A DNA stretch of 64,000 bases from the NCBI GenBank assembly GCA_002483085.1, contig DLHF01000046.1, positions 62,001 through 126,000 of the forward strand. Reading direction: 5' to 3'. The number at the start of each line of letters is the position of its first letter. Position 1 is the stretch's first letter. The position numbers and the translations under genes are program-made. The notes below the pieces were generated by a model that did no database searches, was not told the origin of the DNA, and saw only the letters and a list, made by a program, of their open reading frames with translations. This DNA comes from Ignavibacteria bacterium UBA7675 (lineage in GTDB: Bacteria > Bacteroidota > Ignavibacteria > Kapaibacteriales > UB7675). This document shows, in pieces, positions 8,374-16,765 of this stretch.

Positions 8374-10173
8374 ATGATCCTTTATTTCCGCTGGTTCCTC
8401 GGGTTCTGGCGAGAACAACGCACGGCTATGACCGGCGTTGCACTGCTTACCATTGTAACAACCGCAGCAAAGACAGCGCTGCCTATTGTTCTGGTGCTGG
8501 CAATCGATGCACTGGCAGGCTCGGTAAAAGCAAATAGCAACGATGTGTTTACGCAGTTTTTGTACAGTGTCATCGGGCCAAATACTGGCCTGAGCTACGA
8601 GCAGACTGCGCTGCGGCTTATCGCCGTGTACCTTGTGTTTGCAGTTGCTACCGAGCTCCTTACAAGAGCATTACCCCTGATGCGCGCAATGATGAACCTC
8701 AGCTATGCCGCCCGCATACGCGACCGCTATTACGATGTATTTACAAAGCGCAATACGATGTTCTTCCGGGCATTCCGCACAGGCGATCTCACATCGCGCC
8801 TTACCGACGACGTGGACTCGCAGGCCGACAGGCTTGCATGGTATGCCTGCTCGGGCATCATGCGCCCACTCGAAGCAGGGCTCATCCTGCTGCTTACTAT
8901 TAGCGCCATGCTTATGTACTCTTGGGAACTCACGCTGTGGAGCTTTCTGCCGCTGCCATTCCTTGTGTATTTGCTGGCAAAAACCGAAGATAAAATGGTG
9001 CAGTACACCGATGCCAAACAACAGTCGGTGTCCGAGTGCTACGATGCTCTCGAATCGTGCTTCTCGGGCATACGAGTTGTAAAAAGCACAATGAGCGAAG
9101 AAGACCAGTTGCGTAAATACGATGCAGTGCTCCAACGCCGTGTGCAGCGCGAGAAGGATTTTCTGAGAATCAACCAGTTGCTGACTTTTATTTCGATGCT
9201 TGTGAACCACTCCGGCACAATCATCGTGATTTTTGTGGGCAGCTATCTCACACTGAAAAACCGCCTTACGCTCGGGCAATTCCTGCTGTTCATCATGTAT
9301 CTGCAACGCCTCGTAGAGCCGCTCTGGACTCTGAGCTGGTTCTACGCTTCGTCCAAACAGGTATTTCGCTATGTAGACCGCCTGCGCGAGACGGAGTCGG
9401 ATGCTTATGCTGCAACCGATACCAATAGCGGTACAACAGGCGAAATGTTCGCATCGCTGGAATTGCGCGATGTCCATTTCCGTTATACACCGGAAAGTAC
9501 ATCGGCAACACTGCACGATATTTCGTTCTCAGTGCAGCCGGGTGAACTGGTTGCAATTACCGGGCCGGTGGGCTCGGGCAAAACAACCCTATTAGAACTG
9601 ATCGTAAACAACCTACAGCCAATCGGAGGCAGCATACTATTTAACGGAGTAGAAGACCGCGCGTTTTCGGTTGGATATATCCGGCAGGAAGCGGTCTTGT
9701 TCAGCGAAACAGTTGCTGCAAACCTGCGCCTCGGCGAAGAGTTCAGCGACGACGAATTGCTTTCGGCAATTGAAACATCAATGCTCGCCCGCGACATCGA
9801 ACGCTTTCCGCTAGGCACTGCTACACTGCTCGGCCAGCGCGGCATTTCGCTCTCGGGCGGGCAGCGCCAACGGCTGTCGATAGCACGCACGCTGCTGCGG
9901 CGCCCTGCCCTTTTGCTTATGGACGACTGCACTGCCGCAATGGATGCTGAAACAGAAGCGCGTTTCTGGCAGGCATTCAAACGCGAAATGCCCAACACAG
10001 CGTGTATCATCGTTACACACCGCATGGCAACAGCAGCACAGGCAGATCGTATTGTCGTGCTCGACAATGGCCGTATCGTCGAGCAAGGTACTCACAGCGA
10101 TCTTTCAGCGCAACACGGCTTCTACAACAGGTTTATGCATCATTATGCAGTAGAAGAACAATTAGGAGCGTAA
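8374..10173 (+). CDS. ABC exporter half-transporter B with degenerate catalytic site
   Basis: 599 aa. The start at 8374 has a GGAG ribosome site at 8362-8365; an upstream in-frame extension runs into the dispersed repeat. Membrane domain about residues 20-325, then Walker A GPVGSGKT (397-404), canonical LSGGQ (493-497), Walker B D517, and Asp518 where the catalytic Glu normally sits (LLLMDDCTAAMD), H549. Glu-to-Asp here is the mark of the degenerate site in heterodimeric exporters such as TM287/288 and BmrCD. That site would pair this Walker A/B with the LSFGQ signature of the upstream protein. Substrate unknown; drug or lipid export is likely. Confidence 0.9.
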   Translation: MILYFRWFLGFWREQRTAMTGVALLTIVTTAAKTALPIVLVLAIDALAGSVKANSNDVFTQFLYSVIGPNTGLSYEQTALRLIAVYLVFAVATELLTRALPLMRAMMNLSYAARIRDRYYDVFTKRNTMFFRAFRTGDLTSRLTDDVDSQADRLAWYACSGIMRPLEAGLILLLTISAMLMYSWELTLWSFLPLPFLVYLLAKTEDKMVQYTDAKQQSVSECYDALESCFSGIRVVKSTMSEEDQLRKYDAVLQRRVQREKDFLRINQLLTFISMLVNHSGTIIVIFVGSYLTLKNRLTLGQFLLFIMYLQRLVEPLWTLSWFYASSKQVFRYVDRLRETESDAYAATDTNSGTTGEMFASLELRDVHFRYTPESTSATLHDISFSVQPGELVAITGPVGSGKTTLLELIVNNLQPIGGSILFNGVEDRAFSVGYIRQEAVLFSETVAANLRLGEEFSDDELLSAIETSMLARDIERFPLGTATLLGQRGISLSGGQRQRLSIARTLLRRPALLLMDDCTAAMDAETEARFWQAFKREMPNTACIIVTHRMATAAQADRIVVLDNGRIVEQGTHSDLSAQHGFYNRFMHHYAVEEQLGA

Positions 10174-10307
10174 TAACCGAAGACGGAAGCCGGAGAAAAA
10201 CATCTCGCACAAAGACGAACTTTGCAGAACACAATCCGCACACATCTGTCGGATCGCTCGCTGCCCTTTGTGCACTGCGTTTTCTGCCAACCGGCTCTCT
10301 GTCTCCT

Positions 10308-10320
10308 ATCCTGAAAGGAT
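10308..10320 (+). promoter_or_regulatory. Hairpin that could hide the ABC-F ribosome site
   Basis: ATCCT (10308-10312) GAA AGGAT (10316-10320). The 3' arm contains the AGGA ribosome site of the next gene, 4 nt before its ATG. A GTG-initiated open frame of 14 codons (10270-10314) ends inside the hairpin, but it has no visible ribosome site. This could be a translational switch; the stem is short, so the call is weak. Confidence 0.35.
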
Positions 10321-10323
10321 TAT

Positions 10324-11895
10324 ATGCACAATATATCTCTCGACAATGTTCATTTTCATTACGACACCCCATACGCACAGGTGTTCAGCGGGCTTTCGCT
10401 GTCTATTAATACGTCGTGGCGAACAGCACTGACCGGGCTAAACGGGCGCGGCAAAACAACATTACTGCGTCTGATCGCGGGGCAAGTGCAGCCAGCGCAA
10501 GGCATCGTATCTACACCAATTGCCACGTCGTCGTTTCCCTACGATATCGGCAACCCACACAGGCCCGCGATGAACGTCGCGATGGACTGCATAGCGCCAT
10601 TCCGCCAGTGGGAGCAAGACATGGAACGCTTGCTTGCCGAGGGCACCGAAGCGAGCATCGCATCGTATGGCGATGTGCTCGAACGCTACGAAAAGTTGGG
10701 CGGCTACGATATCGAAGCGCGATGCGAGCAGGAATGTGCGCGCATGGGCATGAATAGCAATCTGCTCCAACGCGAATTTGCTTCGCTGAGCGCCGGGCAG
10801 CAAACCCGCATGCTCATCATGGCAATGTTCCTGAAAAACGACGCGTACCCGCTCATCGACGAGCCGACAAATCATCTCGACATGGAAGGCCGGGCGATGC
10901 TGGGCGACTACCTGGCGCATAAGCAGGGTTTTCTGCTCGTATCACACGACCGCGCATTTCTGGACTCCTGTGCCGACCATATCGTGTCGATTAATCGCAA
11001 CGATGTGCGCGTCATGCAAGGCTCGTTTTCGCAGTGGCACGAACAGATGGAAGCAGAAGAAGAACACGAACGGCGGCGCACAAACAACCTACGGCGCGAA
11101 ATTCGCTCGTTGGAAGAGGCTGCACAAAAACGCCGCTCGTGGTCGTACAGCAAAGAAAAGGAAAAGCGCGGAGCTTACGATAAAGGATTTATAGGGCATC
11201 GCGCCGCAAAGCAAATGAAACGTGCTCTGGCCGTAGAGCGGAGAATCGACGAAAAACTCGATGAAAAGCAAGCGCTGCTCGGCAATGTGGAAACTCAGCG
11301 CAAGCTGCTTATCGGGCGGGTGACAACTGCACCCGATATCGTGCTCACGGCAGATAATGTGGGTGTAGACATCGGCGGTAAGCCTGTGTTTGGCGGGGTG
11401 TCGTTTACACTGCACCGGGGCGAACGCCTTGCAGTACTCGGCGCTAATGGCTCGGGCAAAACAACGCTGCTGCGAACAGTATGCCGCGAGTTTGTACCCG
11501 ACCACGGCACGGCCTATCTTCCGTCGTGGTTGGTAGTAGCGCGCTCCTACCAGCAGCCAATCTGGAACAACGGCTACTTGCGCGAGCATCTGTACAGGCA
11601 CAATATCGACGAAACGAAATTCCGCACAATCATGGGCAGCTTCGGCGTGGCAGGTGATTTGTTCGACCGCCCGCTCGAAACCTTCAGCTTCGGCCAGCGC
11701 AAAAAAGTGGACTTGTGCCGCTCGTTTTTGCAGCCCGCTCACCTATTAGTGTGGGACGAGCCCATGAACTACATCGACTTGCTTACGCGAGAGCAAATCG
11801 AAGAAGCGATTATCGAGGCACAACCTACAATGCTGTTTGTAGAACACGACCGCGCGTTTGTGGAAAGCATAGCAACAGCAGTAATAGAGCTGTAG
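10324..11895 (+). CDS. ABC-F ATPase, Lsa/Vga-like ribosomal protection protein
   Basis: 523 aa with two ATPase domains and no membrane segment. Domain 1: GLNGRGKT (38-45), LSAGQ (155-159), DEPTNHLD (179-186). Domain 2: GANGSGKT (373-380), FSFGQRKKVDL (454-464), WDEPMNYID (477-485). The linker (about 238-325) is charged and helical and contains DKGFIGHRAAK (286-296). The NGRGKT first site, the FSFGQRKKV signature and WDEPxNYID are typical of the antibiotic-resistance ABC-F group (Lsa, Vga and relatives), which bind the ribosomal E site and dislodge lincosamides, pleuromutilins or streptogramins. Position after a drug exporter pair supports a resistance role. AAAGGA precedes the ATG. Confidence 0.87.
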   Translation: MHNISLDNVHFHYDTPYAQVFSGLSLSINTSWRTALTGLNGRGKTTLLRLIAGQVQPAQGIVSTPIATSSFPYDIGNPHRPAMNVAMDCIAPFRQWEQDMERLLAEGTEASIASYGDVLERYEKLGGYDIEARCEQECARMGMNSNLLQREFASLSAGQQTRMLIMAMFLKNDAYPLIDEPTNHLDMEGRAMLGDYLAHKQGFLLVSHDRAFLDSCADHIVSINRNDVRVMQGSFSQWHEQMEAEEEHERRRTNNLRREIRSLEEAAQKRRSWSYSKEKEKRGAYDKGFIGHRAAKQMKRALAVERRIDEKLDEKQALLGNVETQRKLLIGRVTTAPDIVLTADNVGVDIGGKPVFGGVSFTLHRGERLAVLGANGSGKTTLLRTVCREFVPDHGTAYLPSWLVVARSYQQPIWNNGYLREHLYRHNIDETKFRTIMGSFGVAGDLFDRPLETFSFGQRKKVDLCRSFLQPAHLLVWDEPMNYIDLLTREQIEEAIIEAQPTMLFVEHDRAFVESIATAVIEL

Positions 11896-11916
11896 TAAAC
11901 GCAGAGAAATGGTGTA

Positions 11917-12000
11917 TGGTACGGGCGTCGCTCGGGCGCCCGTACCGTCGCTGTCACCGGTCGCAAGGCCGCTGCGATGAAGGCCGGGCGGGCACGCGGC
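11917..12000 (+). repeat. Dispersed repeat, copy 5 (module A with perfect hairpin, B truncated)
   Basis: Contains a perfect 10-bp inverted repeat GGTACGGGCG (11918-11927) / CGCCCGTACC (11937-11946), then GTCGCTGTCACCGGTCGCA, then a middle part GCTGCGATGAAGGCCGGGCG shared exactly with copy 6, and the first bases of module B. It lies in a convergent gap. Confidence 0.8.
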
Positions 12001-12021
12001 TTAAGAGCTTTACGTATCTGC

Positions 12022-12591
12022 TCACTTGTGCCTGATCGCTTCTCTGACTACAGCTATACAGCGGTTGCTACTGGTGTCGGGAGCGCCGTCTATCCCATCG
12101 CCATCCTGATGGAATAATGTACTGTAGCTTATAAATACTGGCGAACGACCGGGCAATAACAACAGCATAGAGGGAGAAATAGTAATACCGTACTGTCCAA
12201 AAAGTCCATCGTCATATCCCCCTACTCTATAGGTCTTCTGTAATGTAGCGTCGAAGTAAAATGTGCGCGACTGCACAAGCCGTTCCATCCTCTTTATTTC
12301 TTCCTTTCGCGACACAACAGAACTGCCGGAAACGCGCAATAGAATGGCAATTTGTATCGTCGAGTCAACCTGCTGGATAGCGCGCTCAAGCTCTCCATAA
12401 CAGGCACTGCAGGCATATCCCCCTGCAAAAATAAGAGCAAGAGGCTTTTGATTGTCGAGAACAACAGTATCGGATAGAATGGTGAGCACGCGCACCGGTG
12501 TCTGTGCGCTGTCCACCTGCTGTGCGGTTGATCCCACAGATGAGATATGGAACACACAGAGCAAGTGCATAATCACCAAGGAAATTCTCAT
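12022..12591 (-). CDS. Secreted thioredoxin-like protein with CSAC motif
   Basis: 189 aa with an N-terminal signal peptide (about residues 1-23). The segment LALIFAGGYACSACYGELER (51-70) places a CxxC pair (C61, C64) after a beta strand, as in thioredoxin-fold oxidoreductases; GITISPSMLLL near 135-145 may be the cis-Pro region. It overlaps the upstream gene by 4 nt (ATGA), so the two are translationally coupled. It is the last gene of a locus of secreted proteins (12022-15498). A redox role on the six-cysteine peptide of the locus is an inference. Confidence 0.6.
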   Translation of the reverse strand: MRISLVIMHLLCVFHISSVGSTAQQVDSAQTPVRVLTILSDTVVLDNQKPLALIFAGGYACSACYGELERAIQQVDSTIQIAILLRVSGSSVVSRKEEIKRMERLVQSRTFYFDATLQKTYRVGGYDDGLFGQYGITISPSMLLLLPGRSPVFISYSTLFHQDGDGIDGAPDTSSNRCIAVVREAIRHK

Positions 12592-13757
12592 GGGGCAAAT
12601 CCTCTTGTAGTTACGATATATTGCAGTGGATGTGTTCCATAGTAGCTGTCAAGCTCCTTTTGATAATCGGCATATGTCGCCCAGACAGTACGAGTATCGC
12701 GGTTCAGAGGATAGGAAAGAACATCGAGGAAAACGCCACTGCTGTACACATAGCCGATAGAAATAGGTGCTTCAGGCAAAGCAAAGGGCAGCGTATCGGC
12801 TGGAGAATGAGCAGGTACATCATGCGCTATCAAACTCCATGTGTCTACCTCTTTTCGCCATACATCTGCTAGGTAAATGTTATGTCTGTTTTCTCCTTGA
12901 ACAGGCTTGCTCCAGACAACCAGTAATGTCGTGTCGTTGATCAGCGTAATTCTACTGATAAGGCTTGCGCTCTTCGATAGCTCTGCGAGTTTGGGAAAAT
13001 ACCGCTGCGGTGCCTTTATATCTCTCGGCATGTCGACGCTATCTGCGTAATATATCCACTGCTCCGGTTTTCTTGTTATGGTATCTACTCTTGCGGTATC
13101 GGCGCTGTAGACCCTTATAGTATAGTCCGTGATATCTGCAAGGGCAATAGTCTTTGTGGTTCTGTCCAGCACATTCCGAGGCTGCACATACATGAGCTTC
13201 GCTCCGGCAGGTTCCGGGAACTCTACTATCAGCCCCTCTCTTTGCTTTTGCACATCAAACGACCAGCAGTAGAACCTGCTTTTCTTTCCCGAGTAGCTGC
13301 TCGGTATGTCATTCCACAGATAAATAATATCTCCTTCCTTTCTCGCATGAAGAGCAGTGTAGGAAAGAGCAAATCTATGAGCAAGGCTCCACTGCTCTCC
13401 TCTGCCTGCTCTAAACACGAGTACACTCACCAGATCGACGAGAATAATCTGGTGTTCCTCTACAAAAAACTCTACGATGTAGTTCTTACTATCATTGCTA
13501 TCAGGCAGCACTAATCGCCGGTACTCTTGAGTGTGTGCATTGTACAGAGCATAGTAGCTATTGGCAGAATCTTGCTTCCGTACCTCATTCGACAACACCC
13601 ACAAGGTGGTGTCTACGAGGCGCGGCAGCAATATCCTTTTGTTGTCGAGTGCGCTGTCCAACACAGCAACATCGTGTAAAATAAACTGATGCTGAGCAGA
13701 TGATGCAAAAGCATTGGCGAAGAAAAATCCTATGGCGATAAGAATAGTATGGAGCAT
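12588..13757 (-). CDS. Secreted protein of unknown function, tandem paralogue 1
   Basis: 389 aa with a signal peptide (about 1-21). I do not recognise the family with certainty. It aligns along its whole length with the next gene upstream (13776-14954), sharing blocks such as VQPRNVLDRT/MQPRNILDRT, SRITLINDTT/TRITLINDTT and the C-terminus HPLQYIVTTR. Repeated beta-strand-like segments with aromatic and Asp/Asn turns suggest a beta-propeller, like the 6-bladed propeller proteins common in Bacteroidota. The 18-bp gap from its paralogue and the ATGA overlap with the thioredoxin-like gene indicate an operon. Confidence 0.65.
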   Translation of the reverse strand: MLHTILIAIGFFFANAFASSAQHQFILHDVAVLDSALDNKRILLPRLVDTTLWVLSNEVRKQDSANSYYALYNAHTQEYRRLVLPDSNDSKNYIVEFFVEEHQIILVDLVSVLVFRAGRGEQWSLAHRFALSYTALHARKEGDIIYLWNDIPSSYSGKKSRFYCWSFDVQKQREGLIVEFPEPAGAKLMYVQPRNVLDRTTKTIALADITDYTIRVYSADTARVDTITRKPEQWIYYADSVDMPRDIKAPQRYFPKLAELSKSASLISRITLINDTTLLVVWSKPVQGENRHNIYLADVWRKEVDTWSLIAHDVPAHSPADTLPFALPEAPISIGYVYSSGVFLDVLSYPLNRDTRTVWATYADYQKELDSYYGTHPLQYIVTTRGFAP

Positions 13758-13775
13758 AGGAACCTTAAAGAGACA

Positions 13776-14954
13776 TCACGGCTGAAATTTCCTAGTAGTA
13801 ACTATGTATTGAAGGGGGTGCTCTGCAAAATAACTGTCGGAAGCCTTTTTATACTCGTCTTCGTTTTTCCATGGATGTACAAAATCGTGGTTGAGAGGAT
13901 ATGTGGAAACATCCAGAAACAGCCCATTGCTATACACATAATTCACTGATAGCGACGACTCCGGTAGAGAACGCTCATATGACTCGCCATAACCGTTCGT
14001 TGCCATATCCTGTTTGTCGGCGCTCCACTTCCCATTTTCCTTTACCCATATATCCACATAAAACTCTATCTTTTCTTCATCCTCTCCCATCTTCCGAGGA
14101 AGGCTCCACATAGCAAGTATAGTTGTATCATTTATCAATGTAATACGCGTCATAAGGCTGACCGACCTCCGTAAACTGTCAATCTTTGGAAAATGGCGCT
14201 GAGGTGAGTTTTTGGGAGTTGCTATCCATTCCTTTGAGTCTATCCAAGCTCTGGGTTGCCGAGTTAATGTGTCACATTTGGATAGATCGGCACTGTACAC
14301 CCTGATGGAATACGAGGTTATGTCAGATATAGCAATACTATTTACAGTCCTGTCGAGAATATTCCTGGGTTGCATATACATAAACGCCGCTCCTAATGGC
14401 TCCGGCATCTCCCTTTCCCAGACTTCCCGTTCCGTTTTCAGATCGAATGTTAGACAATAGAAATTACCTTTTTCTCCTCTTAAAGCTGTAATCATATCCA
14501 TCCACATATAAATAACATCCTGATCTTTCATTGCATGAAATACAATGGAGCTCAGCCGGTATTCCTTCTCCATTTCCCATGTGAATTCATCCCTTCGCTT
14601 AAATGTCAATACACCCTGTCCATCCACGAGAATGATCCTGTCTTCTTCTATAAAGTACTCTACAATATGCTGTTTATATGTACTTGCAGCAGGTAGCACT
14701 AACCGGCACGACACGCTGTCGTGTATGCGGTAGAGCATATAATAACCGGATGCAGAGTCAAGCTCCTTCGCCTCGTTGACGAGCACCCACAGATCATCGC
14801 CGAACATACGCGGAAGGATCAACCGCTTCTTTGACGCAATGGTATCGAGAACAGTAGTTCTTTCCAACTCGAATACGGCATCTCTATCAGAGATACATAC
14901 GCTATAGCTACATGTAGGAATAAAAAGAAACAATAGTAGAAGGGCAGAGTACAT
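13776..14954 (-). CDS. Secreted protein of unknown function, tandem paralogue 2
   Basis: 392 aa with a signal peptide of about 20 residues. It is a full-length paralogue of 12588-13757 and probably arose by tandem duplication. The family is not recognised; a secreted beta-propeller is the likeliest fold. No clear ribosome site precedes the ATG, and a strong hairpin (14970-14994) sits just upstream, between this gene and the six-cysteine peptide gene. Base composition is visibly more A+T-rich than in the flanking exporter genes. Confidence 0.65.
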   Translation of the reverse strand: MYSALLLLFLFIPTCSYSVCISDRDAVFELERTTVLDTIASKKRLILPRMFGDDLWVLVNEAKELDSASGYYMLYRIHDSVSCRLVLPAASTYKQHIVEYFIEEDRIILVDGQGVLTFKRRDEFTWEMEKEYRLSSIVFHAMKDQDVIYMWMDMITALRGEKGNFYCLTFDLKTEREVWEREMPEPLGAAFMYMQPRNILDRTVNSIAISDITSYSIRVYSADLSKCDTLTRQPRAWIDSKEWIATPKNSPQRHFPKIDSLRRSVSLMTRITLINDTTILAMWSLPRKMGEDEEKIEFYVDIWVKENGKWSADKQDMATNGYGESYERSLPESSLSVNYVYSNGLFLDVSTYPLNHDFVHPWKNEDEYKKASDSYFAEHPLQYIVTTRKFQP

Positions 14955-14969
14955 AGTAGTGTAATATTA

Positions 14970-14994
14970 GGGACAGCCCTTACAGGGCTATCCC
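14970..14994 (-). other. Strong hairpin between peptide gene and paralogue 2
   Basis: An 11-bp stem GGGATAGCCCT / AGGGCTGTCCC (minus strand, one G-T pair) with loop GTA. There is no T-run after it, so it is more likely a processing or stability element that separates expression of the small upstream gene from the large downstream ones than a terminator. Confidence 0.6.
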
Positions 14995-15027
14995 AATTCT
15001 ATAATCAAATTTAGTGGTACGTCCCTA

Positions 15028-15498
15028 TTAGGGTGTCACTTCGGTAACCGTAGCGGTATAATCCCTTTGACCATTAGTTGAATTATACGACCATGTCACT
15101 GTACGATAATACGTCATTGAATTTTTGACAAAATTCGCATAATGTGTACCACTATAATTACTAGTGGCAATCTGATCTTCCGCATAGTCAAAAAGATCCT
15201 GGACTTCCCCCAACTCGAATAATGACCCCGGGCTTGAGATATAATCAAAACACCCTATACAATTTTCTAAGCCCACTGACCAACTGCATTCCTGATTACC
15301 CGGCGAATTGCAGAGTAGTTCACAGTAATTAGGAGTGCAACCAATATAAACAACACCGTAACGAGAGCCAAGCATACCTTCGTGAGTTGTGCTACCGGGT
15401 TTGCCAGAAAAAATGTAGTCATGAGAACGCGTCGCCGCCGTGAGTGTCAATACACCGGTTAAAGCAAAAGCAGCGGCTACATAAAAAAGTTTACGCAT
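15028..15498 (-). CDS. Small secreted six-cysteine protein
   Basis: 156 aa. The start at 15498 is fixed by AGGAGT 4-5 nt upstream and a signal peptide (MRKLFYVAAAFALTGVLTLTAA). An ATG at 15591 in the same frame would add a (His-Ser)11 stretch encoded by the microsatellite and is rejected. Six cysteines, C54, C59, C63, C71, C80 and C83, lie within 30 residues and could form three disulfides. The family is not recognised. It is the first gene of a locus with two paralogous secreted proteins and a CxxC thioredoxin-like protein. The arrangement resembles Bacteroidota loci with small NVEALA-type cysteine peptides beside propeller proteins, but the NVEALA motif itself is absent. Confidence 0.6.
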   Translation of the reverse strand: MRKLFYVAAAFALTGVLTLTAATRSHDYIFSGKPGSTTHEGMLGSRYGVVYIGCTPNYCELLCNSPGNQECSWSVGLENCIGCFDYISSPGSLFELGEVQDLFDYAEDQIATSNYSGTHYANFVKNSMTYYRTVTWSYNSTNGQRDYTATVTEVTP

Positions 15499-15510
15499 AA
15501 AAACTCCTGA

Positions 15511-15583
<73 letters not shown>

Positions 15584-15669
15584 TTAGCCACAAGGATTTT
15601 CCTTGAAACTACGCGGCGAATATACGCTCACATGTTTTGCGAAGCAAATAGAAAAACAGTGATAAATGC

Positions 15670-15780
15670 GTGCTACCGCTGTCGCCGGTCGCATTCCCGC
15701 TGCGATGAAGGCCGGGCGGGCACGCGGCGGCTGTGCAACGCGGTGCGGAGCCGAAGCACGAGGCCGAAGACCGAAGCGCA
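15670..15780 (+). repeat. Dispersed repeat, copy 6 (short A, full B)
   Basis: CGCTGTCGCCGGTCGCA, then the same middle part as copy 5 (GCTGCGATGAAGGCCGGGCG), then module B: CACGCGGCGGCTGTGCAACG, GCGGTGC, 22 bases, GACCGAAGCGCA. It lies in a divergent gap (15499-15928) that otherwise holds only the microsatellite and presumed promoters. Confidence 0.8.
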
Positions 15781-15928
15781 CAACTCTCTGGCAAAGAGCT
15801 AAAGGAAAGGCATCGGCACGTGGAGTAGTGTAGTACTGTAAGAATTTGCATTTCCATTTTCTACTGTTCTCCACACGCCATATTTCCGTATATTTCCGCC
15901 GAAATTTCTCTGCAAATAAGGATACCGT

Positions 15929-16585
15929 GTGAAGCGTTTTCTCATAATTTTCGCGATAGTACCGCTGGCCATAGCAGTGGTAATTACAGCCTGCACCTGG
16001 TACATCGACGCCTATGCCGACCCGTATTTGTACAGCACCGTGCAGACAGTGCCTCGCAACCGCGTGGGCTTGCTGTTGGGCACCAGCAAATGGCTTAGCG
16101 ACGGCAACAGAAACATGTATTTCTACAACCGCATGAAGGCCGCTGCCGATCTGTATCACTCCGGGCGAGTACAATACCTCCTAGTAAGTGGCGACAACGA
16201 AACAATCTACTACAACGAGCCCAGAGAAATGAAAAAGGAACTGATGCGCCTGCTGGTGCCCGACACCGCGATTGTGCTCGACCACGCTGGCTTTAGCACA
16301 TTTGACTCCATCATCCGCAGCAAAAAGATTTTTGGCCAGACATCAATTACCGTGATTTCGCAGCAGTTCCACAACGAGCGGGCAGTGTTCATTGCACGCG
16401 AAAATGGCATTGTAGCAGTGGGCTACAACGCCCAAGACGTCGACGCTTACAACGGATTTAAAACCCGTGTTCGCGAACTTCTGGCACGTGTAAAAGTATT
16501 TCTCGACCTGTATATTATCCACCAGCAACCGCGCCATCTTGGCAAGCAAATCCCCATTCCACCGCCCCGCGACACACATCCGTAA
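15929..16585 (+). CDS. SanA/YdcF-type DUF218 membrane-anchored protein
   Basis: 218 aa, GTG start with AAGGA at 15918-15922. An N-terminal membrane anchor (about 1-22) is followed by a DUF218 domain: VGLLLGTSKW (46-55), YNRMKAAADLYHSG, YLLVSGDN and STFDSIIRSKKIFG. The spacing matches SanA, which in enterobacteria affects vancomycin exclusion and envelope integrity; the biochemical activity of the family is not settled. It stands alone, flanked by repeat copy 6 and a vWA-OmpA gene on the same strand. Confidence 0.85.
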   Translation: MKRFLIIFAIVPLAIAVVITACTWYIDAYADPYLYSTVQTVPRNRVGLLLGTSKWLSDGNRNMYFYNRMKAAADLYHSGRVQYLLVSGDNETIYYNEPREMKKELMRLLVPDTAIVLDHAGFSTFDSIIRSKKIFGQTSITVISQQFHNERAVFIARENGIVAVGYNAQDVDAYNGFKTRVRELLARVKVFLDLYIIHQQPRHLGKQIPIPPPRDTHP

Positions 16586-16765
16586 AAATACGTATTTCCT
16601 CTTCCCCGATAGAAATCGGTAGAGCATCTCCCGCAAATCCAGTAATTTTCGCAATAGGCAGTTGTCGAAATCGCTTTCCGGCTGAGACAACTGTGTTGCT
16701 CGTCGGTACTTATTCGGCTCTTGCCCGAGGCCGAAGCAGATATTTAATCATTGTATCCCGCGCAC

